Part shown: positions 18,006-26,684 of the stretch, piece by piece
How the letters are laid out: every line of letters begins with the position of its first letter
Position numbering within the stretch: position 1 is the stretch's first letter
From: an uncultured beta proteobacterium
Lineage (GTDB): Bacteria; Pseudomonadota; Gammaproteobacteria; Burkholderiales; SG8-39
Assembly (NCBI GenBank): GCA_903859155.1
Contig: CAIOLO010000010.1
Coordinates: 1 to 64,000, forward strand
Length of the DNA: 64,000 bases
Reading direction: 5' to 3'
The notes under the pieces: generated by a model
Told to the model about the DNA's origin: nothing
The model's input: the letters and a program-made list of their open reading frames with translations, nothing else
Databases searched by the model: none
Translations under genes and position numbers: made by a program

Positions 18006-19964
18006 ATGAGGTACGCAGAAACAGGGTTCAATCTGGAAATCGATCTATCCCGGGGTAGCATCGACAAGGTGGAAACGGACCCCAGGGACACCGAGCTTTA
18101 TCTTGGCGGACAGGGCATGGCCGCCAAGATTCTGTTTGAACGGGTTCCGGCCGACGTGGACCCGTTTTCTCCGGACAATCTGCTGATCTTCAGCACCGGA
18201 CTTCTGCACGGCACGCCGGCCCCCGCCGCCAACCGCACGGTGGTGAACACCTTCTCGCCGCAAACGAATCTGATGTCGCATTCCCTGTTCGGGGGATTTT
18301 TCGGGCCGGAACTGAAATATGCGGGTTATGACCGGATCATCATTCGCGGCAAAGCCCCCGACCTGGTTTATCTGTACATCAACAACGACAAGGTGGAAAT
18401 CCGCGACGCAACCCACTTGCGCGGAAAAGGCACTACGGAAACCGGCGAACTGATCAAAAAGGAGCTGAACGACCAGAAAGTCCAGGTCGCCGCCATCGGT
18501 CTGGCCGGTGAAAACCGCGTCTTTATGGCCTCCATCGACCACAATCACGCCAGCGCGGCGCGCGGGGTGGGCGTCATCATGGGAGACAAAAGGCTCAAGG
18601 CGATCGCGGTACGCGGCACCAAGGAACTCAACATCGCGCATCCGGCTGAAATGTTCGAAATTTGCCAGGACATCCATTTGAAAATGGCCGCGAGTTCAGG
18701 ATGCGGCGACTGGATGGCTGACGACGAGGACGACAGCTTCCACCACAACCATTTCGCCTGGGGCAACGCGCGCAAGCGCATCAAGAATTACTGGAGCGAT
18801 GAACTGCAGGAGCGCTGGACGCGGTGGAAATACGACCACATGGACCGCCAGACCGGCTGCTATAACTGTCCCAAGAAATGCCGCAACGTGATGAGCTGGC
18901 CCGGCAAGCCGCGCTTTGGCTACAAATGCTTCGGCAAGGACACCTACCACATGGCGGCCTTTCTGGAACTGGACTTCAGCTATGAAATCCTCGGCATCGC
19001 CCAGGAATACGGCGTGGACTCCTACGCGACGCCGCAGGTAATGGCCTTTGCCCTCGAATTGCTGGAAGCCGGCATATTGACCGACAAGGATTTTCCGGAC
19101 ATGCCCGCGGACAGCCGGGGACGGTTTTTCTACCTGCTGGAGAAGATCGTCCGCCGGGAAGGCATTGGCGACATTCTGGCCAACAGCGTCTCGCATGCAG
19201 CCAAGCAGATCGGCAACGGGGCGGAGGCGTACGACCACAACACCGTTAAGAAATTCGAGCAGTTGCCCATCAAGCTGGGTAAGGTAAATCCCGCCTTCTT
19301 CCTCATGCTCGCCACCGGTGAAAAGATGAGCATCACCCAGATCGAAGGATCATTTCCCCAGGACCCCCTTCCCACGCAGGAAGAGAGGGACGAATTCGTC
19401 AAGAAATGGGAGGCCGTGCCGGACGACAAATTCAAGGAATACTTCCGTAACTGGAAGAAAAAGAGCGAGATTTCCGATGAAGCAACCTGCGACATTGTCG
19501 AATGGAACGAAGCGATGCATTACATCGACGACGCCATCGGCACCTGCGGATTCGTTTCCTCTTTCCGCGGCCAGTTTGGCGGCGCCGTCCCCTATCATGT
19601 GAACAATATTCCCGGAATCATTGCGCTTGCGACCGGCATGGAGATGGACCAGCAAAAGCTCTGGAAAACCGCGCAGAGAATCCGCGCGCTGGTCAGGGCC
19701 GTGAATGTAAGGCGAGGTTTGCGCAGAAAAGATGAACGGCCGCCCGAGGACCACTGGGCGGTGCGAAATGAAGAGTATGAACAGAACCTGCTGAGCAAGT
19801 ATTACGAATTCAAGGGGTGGACCAGCGAGGGCATTCCAACCCGGCAGAAGCTGGAAAATCTGGATCTGGGTTACGTGGCCGATGACCTGGAGCAGAGAGG
19901 AATTTTGAAGATTGATGCAAGCGCCACGGCCGGCCGGCCTTCGGCAGAAACCGTAACAGGCTAG
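18006..19964 (+). CDS. bamB: Tungsten aldehyde:ferredoxin oxidoreductase-family protein; BamB-like catalytic subunit of a class II benzoyl-CoA-reductase-type complex
   Basis: MRYAETGFNLEIDLSRGSIDKVETDPRDTELYLGG, SPDNLLIFSTGLLHGTPAPAANRTVVNTFSPQT, GFFGPELKYAGYDRIIIRGKAPDLVYLYINNDKVEIRD, CYNCPKKC cluster motif and TRQKLENLDLGYVADDLEQRGIL read like BamB. Genomic context supports this. Confidence 0.75.
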   Translation: MRYAETGFNLEIDLSRGSIDKVETDPRDTELYLGGQGMAAKILFERVPADVDPFSPDNLLIFSTGLLHGTPAPAANRTVVNTFSPQTNLMSHSLFGGFFGPELKYAGYDRIIIRGKAPDLVYLYINNDKVEIRDATHLRGKGTTETGELIKKELNDQKVQVAAIGLAGENRVFMASIDHNHASAARGVGVIMGDKRLKAIAVRGTKELNIAHPAEMFEICQDIHLKMAASSGCGDWMADDEDDSFHHNHFAWGNARKRIKNYWSDELQERWTRWKYDHMDRQTGCYNCPKKCRNVMSWPGKPRFGYKCFGKDTYHMAAFLELDFSYEILGIAQEYGVDSYATPQVMAFALELLEAGILTDKDFPDMPADSRGRFFYLLEKIVRREGIGDILANSVSHAAKQIGNGAEAYDHNTVKKFEQLPIKLGKVNPAFFLMLATGEKMSITQIEGSFPQDPLPTQEERDEFVKKWEAVPDDKFKEYFRNWKKKSEISDEATCDIVEWNEAMHYIDDAIGTCGFVSSFRGQFGGAVPYHVNNIPGIIALATGMEMDQQKLWKTAQRIRALVRAVNVRRGLRRKDERPPEDHWAVRNEEYEQNLLSKYYEFKGWTSEGIPTRQKLENLDLGYVADDLEQRGILKIDASATAGRPSAETVTG

Positions 19965-19976
19965 AGGAGAACATCC

Positions 19977-20534
19977 GTGACAGCCGGCCTCACCACAAAG
20001 ACCGTCAAAGAAATCCTGGTCGATATCGACAAATGCACGGGTTGCCGTGCCTGTGAAATGGCCTGCTCGGCCTATCACGCCACCCCGAGGTACAGCAGCA
20101 TCAATCCGTCAAAAGCCCGGATCAGGGTTGTTTGCGACGAGATCAACGATGAGTACGTGCCGATACGTGCCGGGGATTACACCCCTTCGGAATGCAATGG
20201 CAGGCACATTTATACGATCGGCGGCAAGCAATACAGCGAGTGCAGCTTCTGCGGCGCCTCCTGCCCGTCCAGGGACTATTTCGTGGAGCCCGACTCCGGC
20301 CTGCCGCTGAAATGCGACATGTGCGAAAGCGTGCCGGCGCTCGAAGTCCCGATGTGCGTCAAGGTGTGCGGGGCCGAGGCGCTCACCTACGTCGAGCGTG
20401 AAGTAAAAAGAGAGGAAAAAGAACAGGTAAAGCGCGGCGAGATCGAGATAGGACTGGAATCCCTGGTCAAGAAACACGGCGTGCAGGCCGTCATCGAAAC
20501 CATGGCGCAGATTTCCAAAGGGCTGAAACCTTAA
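19977..20534 (+). CDS. bamC: Multi-[4Fe-4S] ferredoxin-like electron-transfer subunit; BamC-like
   Basis: DIDKCTGCRACEMACSAYH, CSFCGASCPSRDYF, CDMCESVPALEVPMCVKVC. GTG start with GAGGAG RBS directly after the bamB-like gene. Confidence 0.75.
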   Translation: MTAGLTTKTVKEILVDIDKCTGCRACEMACSAYHATPRYSSINPSKARIRVVCDEINDEYVPIRAGDYTPSECNGRHIYTIGGKQYSECSFCGASCPSRDYFVEPDSGLPLKCDMCESVPALEVPMCVKVCGAEALTYVEREVKREEKEQVKRGEIEIGLESLVKKHGVQAVIETMAQISKGLKP

Positions 20535-20585
20535 GGCCGGCGAATCAGGGGGAAATGGTCGCGCAAACCATTACTGCCCGCAAAA

Positions 20586-21110
20586 TCAACCTGGCCCGAA
20601 TGCGCGCGTGCCGGTGGCTGATGACCACTTGAAAACAAGCAGGACCGCAGCCACAAACAGAAGGACGTACCAGGCGAGCGACCACTCGGGTACGGTCAGA
20701 CCGTAGATGGGGTCCAACTGGTGCACGCACTCGCCGCTGGCATGAAAAAACTGCGGCAGTGCCTTCGCGACAAACATGCGGTTGACAAACTGCTCGAGCT
20801 CATCGAACCCGCAGTCCAAGCTTGGATTGTGAACCACCCAGATGTGCCGGATGGCCGTGCCCATACCGACGAGCACAGCCGCTAAAATTCCTCCAAGATA
20901 GGCCAGTGCTGCGCGGCGCCCCGGATTGTGAATGGCGGCCGCAAGTGCGATCAGTCCGACCAGCAAAAAGCCTTCGCGCTGCAGGATGCACAATGGACAG
21001 GGCTTGTGGCCGGCAAAATGCTGCAGCAGCAGGGCAGCCGCAAGCAGCGCAAAAGGCGCCACCGCGAAGGCCTTGAACACCGGCCGGCAAGGCGGATCAG
21101 TGAGAATCAT
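20586..21110 (-). CDS. dsbB: Disulfide bond formation protein DsbB
   Basis: HFAGHKPCPLCILQREGFLLVG and SGECVHQLDPIYGLTVPEWSLAWYV; 4-TM pattern. Confidence 0.88.
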   Translation of the reverse strand: MILTDPPCRPVFKAFAVAPFALLAAALLLQHFAGHKPCPLCILQREGFLLVGLIALAAAIHNPGRRAALAYLGGILAAVLVGMGTAIRHIWVVHNPSLDCGFDELEQFVNRMFVAKALPQFFHASGECVHQLDPIYGLTVPEWSLAWYVLLFVAAVLLVFKWSSATGTRAFGPG

Positions 21111-21203
21111 TTTCAGGTCGCTCCTTTCCTGTCGTCAGGCGGATCATGCTTGGCGTCGCTTCGCTGTGCAAGCCCCCCGAAACTTCGACCTCCCGCCCAA
21201 GAG

Positions 21204-21740
21204 CTATGTGCCGCTCTCCGGCTCGTTATCCACACGCAACGCACGAAACACGCGGTTGTGCATCAGATAAGTGCCCACCAGCACGGTCAGCTCGACCACC
21301 TCGCGCTCGCCGTAGTGCTGGCGCACCGCATCGAAAACCTCGTCGGAAACCTCGGGACCGTCGAGCATGGCGTCGGCATAGGCAAGAGTTGCACGCTCAG
21401 CCTGGTTGAACAAGCCGGAGGCGCGCCAGTCATTAAGGGCCTCGCATTCTTGCGCACTCACGCCGTCGGCAAGTGCGATCGTCGGCACATGCTGTTGCAG
21501 CGCATAGGCATATTGCATGGCCGAAACAATCCGGACGATGACCAGTTCGCGCAAGCGCGGCGTCAAAGTGCTGCCCCAGCGTATCGTGTTGCTGTGCTCC
21601 AGCCAGCTCATCGCCACCGGCGGCGAATGCAGCAGCAGCTTGTAGATATTGATTAGCGCGCCGCGCCCGCTCTTGATACTGCCGATCTGCGCGGAGAGTT
21701 CGGGGTGACCCTGCTCATCGATGTAGGTAATGCGCGCCAT
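21204..21740 (-). CDS. Carboxymuconolactone decarboxylase (AhpD-like) family protein
   Basis: SPPVAMSWLEHSNTIRWGSTLTPRLRELVIVRIVSAMQYAYALQQHVPTIA typical of the CMD family. Confidence 0.82.
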   Translation of the reverse strand: MARITYIDEQGHPELSAQIGSIKSGRGALINIYKLLLHSPPVAMSWLEHSNTIRWGSTLTPRLRELVIVRIVSAMQYAYALQQHVPTIALADGVSAQECEALNDWRASGLFNQAERATLAYADAMLDGPEVSDEVFDAVRQHYGEREVVELTVLVGTYLMHNRVFRALRVDNEPESGT

Positions 21741-21755
21741 GATCGTCCCTCCAAG

Positions 21756-22145
21756 TCAGCCGCGCCAGCGCAGCCAGGCCGTCTTGACCGCGTCCGCGAG
21801 CAATATCGGATCAAACGGCTTGGCGATGACCTCGATAGCGCCAAGCGCGCGCAGCTTTTCGGTCTCCTCCGCTTGCGCCTTGGCCGTCAGAAAGATGACC
21901 GGGATGCCGGCGGTCGCGGGATGAGCCCGCAACCGGCTGAGCACCCCGGGACCGTCCATGTCGGGCATCATCACATCCAGCAGCACCACCTGTGGATTGA
22001 AATCGGCCACCGCCTGCAGCGCTTCGGCTCCGCCTGAGCAGGCGCGCAGCGTGTAGCCGCCGACCAGTTCCAGCGCCATGCCCGCCACGGTGCGGATATC
22101 CGGGTCATCCTCGACCAGCATGATGCGTTGCAGTTCCTCATCCAT
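21756..22145 (-). CDS. Stand-alone response regulator receiver protein
   Basis: RIMLVEDDPDIRTVAGMALE...VVLLDVMMPDMDGPGVL...IPVIFLTAKAQ...GAIEVIAKPFDP CheY-like motifs. Confidence 0.9.
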   Translation of the reverse strand: MDEELQRIMLVEDDPDIRTVAGMALELVGGYTLRACSGGAEALQAVADFNPQVVLLDVMMPDMDGPGVLSRLRAHPATAGIPVIFLTAKAQAEETEKLRALGAIEVIAKPFDPILLADAVKTAWLRWRG

Positions 22146-23904
22146 TTGTCACCGCACCGTCCCGCCCATTGGGCAATTCAAAGAAAAAAATACTACCGCC
22201 GCCCTCGCGCGGCGCATAGCCGATACTGCCATGCATGCGTTCGAGAATGCCCTTGCAGATGGCCAGACCCAGGCCGGTGCCGCTCTGGCGGCGCAGGTTG
22301 GAGCCATCCACCTGCATGAAGCGCTCGAACAGGCGCGGCGCCAGGGCTGCCGGTACGCCCGGGCCGCGGTCGCACACATCGATGCGAACCTTTTCGCCTC
22401 GGGTGGCCAAGGACACGTCAACCGTGCTGCCCGACGGAGAAAATTTGCACGCATTGGAAAACAGGTTGGTCAACACCTGCGCAAGGCGATCCCGGTCGGC
22501 GCGCACGGCTACGGCGCCGCCCGGCGGGGCATATTGCAGACGCACCCCGTTGGCCGACGCAAACGATTCCGTCTCGCGCAGGCAACTCTCGATGACATCG
22601 GAGGGATCGAGCGACTCGAGCTTGAACTGCACCTTTCCCGACATAATGCGCTCGCTGTCGAGAATGTCGTTGATGAGCCTAACCAGGCGGTCGCAATTCT
22701 GCATCGCGATGTCCACCATTTGCTTCGCTTTGTCGGGAAGCACACCTGTCACACCGGCGGCGAGCAGCCCCAGTGAGCCGCGGATGGACGTCAGTGGCGT
22801 GCGCAATTCGTGGCTGACCGTCGCTACAAATTCACTCTTGATGCGCTCGACCTCGGTCAGCGCGGTGATATCGGTCACCAGCGCGTAAAAACCCGGCACA
22901 GCGCCCGTTTCCTCGCGACGCGGAACAAACTGCGCCGACAGATTCTTCACCTCTTTGTCCGGAGTGTAGAAGGAAAAATTGAAATCCACTGCCTTGCCCG
23001 TGAGCACCGTATCAATATGCGGCGCCATGGCGCGATAGCTCTCCTCGCCGAACAGGCCGCGCAGCGTGTCCACGAATACGTTGCCCGGCGCGCTTCCGAA
23101 CCAGCGCTCCAGCGTACGGTTGTGGAACAGCAGCTGGCCGTCGCGGCTGACGTAGCCGATCAGCGCCGGCACCGAATCGGTGATCAGGCGCAGCTGCGCC
23201 TCGCTCGCCCGCACCGCGCGCTCCGCAGCTCGGCGCCCGATCTGATTACGGTGAATATTGATCATGGCCCAGGCAAGCAGCGCACAGGCAAAGGCCGTGC
23301 CCCAGGTGATGAGAAACGATGAGGTGTCCGCATTCAGGCCGGTTTCTGAACGACGCGCCCGCAGTGCCTGCAGTTCGCGGGCACGGAATGCTTCTGCGAT
23401 GGCGTCGATGCGCTGATCGAGTGCTACCGCCGCAGGTGCGCCCAGCTGGTCCCTTACCGCGCCGGGATTGCCGCGCAATTTCACGACAATCCCCGCGTCC
23501 AGGCGCTGCAGACGCTCGCCGACGACAAGCTGGAAATCGCGCAGCCGCTGCAGGTGTTCGCCGCCCGGGATTTGGGCACGCATATTGTCGAGCTCCCTGC
23601 CGACGCGCACGCGCGCCTTGGCATAAATGAGCAGATCGGATCTGCTGCCGGTCAAAAGATAGGTGCGTTGCGCGGCCACCGCATTGCGTATGCTGCCGAG
23701 GAAAGTCTCCAGGTGGCCGAGTGTGACGTAAGTCCCGGCTTCGCTGCGCCCGGTATCCACCAGGGTGTCGATGCTGCGATGAGCCAGAACCCCGACCGCC
23801 ACCAGGATCGCAAGTCCCAGACCGAGAAGAAAATCGATCTTTACATTGAAAGTGGGCCGCAAGCGCCGCCAGCGGGACGCCTTTGCACGCGTCGGCGAAT
23901 TCAC
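22138..23904 (-). CDS. Membrane sensor histidine kinase (CHASE3-like sensor, PAS, HisKA, HATPase)
   Basis: GTG start at 23904 overlapping the Hpt stop. VATVSHELRTPLTSIRGSLGLL H-box, LTNLFSNACKFSPSG N-box, GTGLGLAICKGILERMHG G-box. Confidence 0.88.
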   Translation of the reverse strand: MNSPTRAKASRWRRLRPTFNVKIDFLLGLGLAILVAVGVLAHRSIDTLVDTGRSEAGTYVTLGHLETFLGSIRNAVAAQRTYLLTGSRSDLLIYAKARVRVGRELDNMRAQIPGGEHLQRLRDFQLVVGERLQRLDAGIVVKLRGNPGAVRDQLGAPAAVALDQRIDAIAEAFRARELQALRARRSETGLNADTSSFLITWGTAFACALLAWAMINIHRNQIGRRAAERAVRASEAQLRLITDSVPALIGYVSRDGQLLFHNRTLERWFGSAPGNVFVDTLRGLFGEESYRAMAPHIDTVLTGKAVDFNFSFYTPDKEVKNLSAQFVPRREETGAVPGFYALVTDITALTEVERIKSEFVATVSHELRTPLTSIRGSLGLLAAGVTGVLPDKAKQMVDIAMQNCDRLVRLINDILDSERIMSGKVQFKLESLDPSDVIESCLRETESFASANGVRLQYAPPGGAVAVRADRDRLAQVLTNLFSNACKFSPSGSTVDVSLATRGEKVRIDVCDRGPGVPAALAPRLFERFMQVDGSNLRRQSGTGLGLAICKGILERMHGSIGYAPREGGGSIFFFELPNGRDGAVTNG

Positions 23905-24233
23905 GTCGCCTGCCGCAAATTGGCTGCGATTCTGAGCGCCTGCAGCAGGTTTTCGAAATCCGCCCTTCCCGCCGGCGGCAGGGGCTCGCCGCACTCGCAG
24001 CAGGCATCCAGGTATTGCTCGGCAGCACGTGCGGCAGTGCTCGTTTCGGGCAGTCCAAAGGTGCGCGCCGAGCCTGCGATCGAATGCAGGGCGCGGCGCA
24101 GGGCTTCCGGGGGCTGTGCCCCCGCTTGCGCCGCAGTCCACAGCGCGTCGACTTCCTGCAGGCGCGCCGGCAGACCCTCGCGATATTCCGCCGAAAGGCT
24201 GGCAAGCGCTTGCTGGAATGCCTCTTTGGACAA
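23901..24233 (-). CDS. Histidine phosphotransfer (Hpt) domain protein
   Basis: 110 aa; RALHSIAGSARTFGLPETSTAARAAEQ contains the Hpt H-x-x-x-G motif. Overlaps the kinase gene. Confidence 0.75.
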   Translation of the reverse strand: MSKEAFQQALASLSAEYREGLPARLQEVDALWTAAQAGAQPPEALRRALHSIAGSARTFGLPETSTAARAAEQYLDACCECGEPLPPAGRADFENLLQALRIAANLRQAT

Positions 24234-24255
24234 GGTGAGCCGCAGGATGCCGGCG

Positions 24256-25071
24256 TCAGACTTCGGGCTTGCCCAGGACGGCGCCCACGGCTTTCATCAG
24301 AACGTCCACCTCGAATGGCTTGGTGATATAGCCGTCGGCACCGCCGGCGAGTCCCTTGAGCACCGCTTCACGCGTGGCCTTGGCAGTGAGCATGATGACG
24401 GCCACATTTTTGAACGCCGGATGGGCGCGCAGTTTTTCCAGAATGTTGAATCCATCGGCATCAGGCAGCATCACATCGAGCAAAACCAGGTCCGGCACTG
24501 GCGCCTTGCGCAGTGCCTCGAGTATTTCCGCGCGATTCGCGGCGAGCCGCGTCTCGAAACCTTCCATCCCGAGGAAGGTCCTCAGCAGTTTGGCGAGGCT
24601 GGGTTCGTCTTCCACGACCACCGCTGTGAGCCTGCCGCCGCCTGCGGCTTTGTGTTCGGCCGGTGCGCGGCGCGCAATGCGCACGTAATAACCGTGCTGT
24701 CGCAGTGTGCTGACGCCCTCGATTGCCTCACGCTCGTCTATCAGCATCCCGCCACCCTGCGGGACGTAAAAGGAACCGGTTTTGAGGAAATCGCCGATCT
24801 CGATGTCACCGGAGACCGCCTTGGGAGCGATCCTGGCCAGATTTTTGCCGACCAGTTCCGCCAAGGCTTCCGGGACCGCAGCGATCGGCACGATTTTCGC
24901 CCGCCGGGACACCTCGGCAACGGTGGAACTGCCATCCAGCAAAACCATCAGCTCAAGGTCGGAGGGAGACAGTCCAGTCGAAGAACCCTTGAGTTCGCTC
25001 TCGCCGCCAACGGTCAGCGCCAGAACGTCGCCATCGGTGAGGATGATTTTGTTTTTTTGAGCATTAGCCAT
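24256..25071 (-). CDS. Response regulator with novel-looking N-terminal domain and C-terminal receiver
   Basis: C-terminal AVVVEDEPSLAKLLRTFL...LVLLDVMLPDADGFNIL...VIMLTAKATREAV...GYITKPFEVD; ~145-aa N-terminal region not recognised. Confidence 0.82.
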   Translation of the reverse strand: MANAQKNKIILTDGDVLALTVGGESELKGSSTGLSPSDLELMVLLDGSSTVAEVSRRAKIVPIAAVPEALAELVGKNLARIAPKAVSGDIEIGDFLKTGSFYVPQGGGMLIDEREAIEGVSTLRQHGYYVRIARRAPAEHKAAGGGRLTAVVVEDEPSLAKLLRTFLGMEGFETRLAANRAEILEALRKAPVPDLVLLDVMLPDADGFNILEKLRAHPAFKNVAVIMLTAKATREAVLKGLAGGADGYITKPFEVDVLMKAVGAVLGKPEV

Positions 25072-25136
25072 GCCCGGAATTGTATAACCAACCGCTTGGA
25101 AGCAGGTCGGCGGTACAAAAATGCCAGCTTAGCGGA

Positions 25137-25781
25137 TCAGGCTATGACCGGATATGCGGTGAGTTCGGGTGTCACGACAGGTGCGCGTCGATGGTGCGTC
25201 GCCTGTTCATACGCGTAGGCAAATTTGATCATGGCGGCGGCGTCGTACGGCCTGCCAAAAAAGGTTATCCCGGCCGGCAGTTTGTCGGCGGTAAAGCCCG
25301 CCGGCACCACGACCGAGGGGACAAAGACAAGAAAAGTGTTCAGATGCGGCGCGCCCTTCTGATCGACCCAAGGGGGATTCACACCGTCGCGGATCAGCGT
25401 GGGCTGGTGTTCCACCGCCTTGTGAACGATCGCATCCAGTTTGTGATCCGCCATGACCTTGAGCATGTTGGTCATGAGTTGTTCACGCGCCTTGAGCTCG
25501 GGAATGACGATCGGGTCGATGATGGTGGCGCCGGCAGCACGCAATTCGCAGACGGCGCGATCAAATACTGTCGATATTTTGGCAAAGTCTTCGCTGTCGG
25601 GCTCGGACGCAAATCCGACCGGTTCGCGCAGAATGCCAAGGCGCGCGCCTTTCAGCGCGCCGCGATCGAGCGCCGCGACATAGCTGGGCGGTGCGCGACC
25701 GACGCCATGCGAGGTCATGGGATCGGCGTGAATGGTCTCGATGGTGGACTCGACGATCTCGAAAGGATGCAATGAATCCAT
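25137..25781 (-). pseudogene. Amidase-family gene lacking the catalytic amidase-signature core (N-terminus fused to C-terminal part)
   Basis: MDSLHPFEIVESTIETIHA is amidase N-terminus-like. It joins directly to DPMTSHGVGRAPPSYVAALDRGALKGARLGILREP, which normally follows the GGSSGGS signature. No Ser-Ser-Lys catalytic region is present. Confidence 0.6.
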
Positions 25782-25875
25782 GAATACGTTCCTTTGTGGG
25801 TGCGCCCGCCGCCCGTGGCAGCGGCGGGGTTGTTAAGCAGCCCGGGCTGTAATACTGTCCGGGCCTGTTGCACGC

Positions 25876-26637
25876 TTACATGTTGACGACCTTGCCCGGC
25901 AGGGTCATGCCGGCGCCAGGCAGTTCGAACATTCCCGATTTCAAGGTCTGAATGAAGCTCAGCGCCTCCTCCAGCTTGATGACATCGGCGTACTTGGCGT
26001 TCATGTCGCACAGATTGATGGCGTGACTGGCCTGGGAGCGGTCGAAGCAGCCTTCCTCCACCAGTGAGATGCGGTAGTTGTTGGAGAATGCATCCAGCAC
26101 CGAGGCGCGCACGCATCCGCTGGTGGTGGTGCCGGTGACTATCAGGCTGTCGACCCCGAGCAGCACCAGATAACTCAGCAAGGGCGTGCCGAAAAAGCCG
26201 CTGGGCTTCTGCTTGTAGATTACGATGTCCTGCGGTGCCGGCTCGATTTCCGCGACGATCTTGTTGCCATCGATGTTTGCCGGGGTCTTGGGAAGTTCCC
26301 CGGAGCGGTTGTTCTTCCAGGCCCAGGATCCTGAATCCCAGTCGTCGGCGCGCCGGATGCCGGTGGTGTAGAACACCGGCAGACCCTTGGCGCGTCCGGA
26401 GGTGACCAGGCGCTTGATCGCCTTGACGCTTTCCCAGGATTCCTCGCCGCAGGAGTTGCGCCAGCGCTTGATTGAATCCAGTATCGGCTCGGGCTTGTCG
26501 CCACAAAATGCGTAATTGACGTCAATCACCAGGATGGCAGGGCGCTTGCCAAAGCCCTGGCGGGCGCCATAGCCGGAGGTGGCAAAGACCTGCTTGTCTC
26601 TCTCGGTCAAAAACTGGTTCCATACGGGTTCGCTCAT
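25876..26637 (-). CDS. Isochorismatase/cysteine-hydrolase family protein (N-carbamoylsarcosine amidohydrolase-like)
   Basis: PAILVIDVNYAFCGDKPEP and GVDSLIVTGTTTSGCVRASVLDAFSNNYRISLVEEGCFDRS. Confidence 0.85.
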   Translation of the reverse strand: MSEPVWNQFLTERDKQVFATSGYGARQGFGKRPAILVIDVNYAFCGDKPEPILDSIKRWRNSCGEESWESVKAIKRLVTSGRAKGLPVFYTTGIRRADDWDSGSWAWKNNRSGELPKTPANIDGNKIVAEIEPAPQDIVIYKQKPSGFFGTPLLSYLVLLGVDSLIVTGTTTSGCVRASVLDAFSNNYRISLVEEGCFDRSQASHAINLCDMNAKYADVIKLEEALSFIQTLKSGMFELPGAGMTLPGKVVNM

Positions 26638-26684
26638 TTGCTGCTCCTTGATTGAAATTGATAACCGCTTTGGCTGCGTAGTAC

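Noticed and set aside
18006-19964. Simple aldehyde:ferredoxin oxidoreductase (AorB-like) interpretation
   Set aside because: Not excluded, but the N-terminal and internal sequence reads BamB-like, and the Hdr/Mvh/NuoEFG neighbours form the Bam subunit set rather than the simpler FeS-plus-FAD partners of betaproteobacterial AORs.
23554-25218. 554-aa plus-strand ORF
   Set aside because: Antisense across several two-component genes; no coherent domain.
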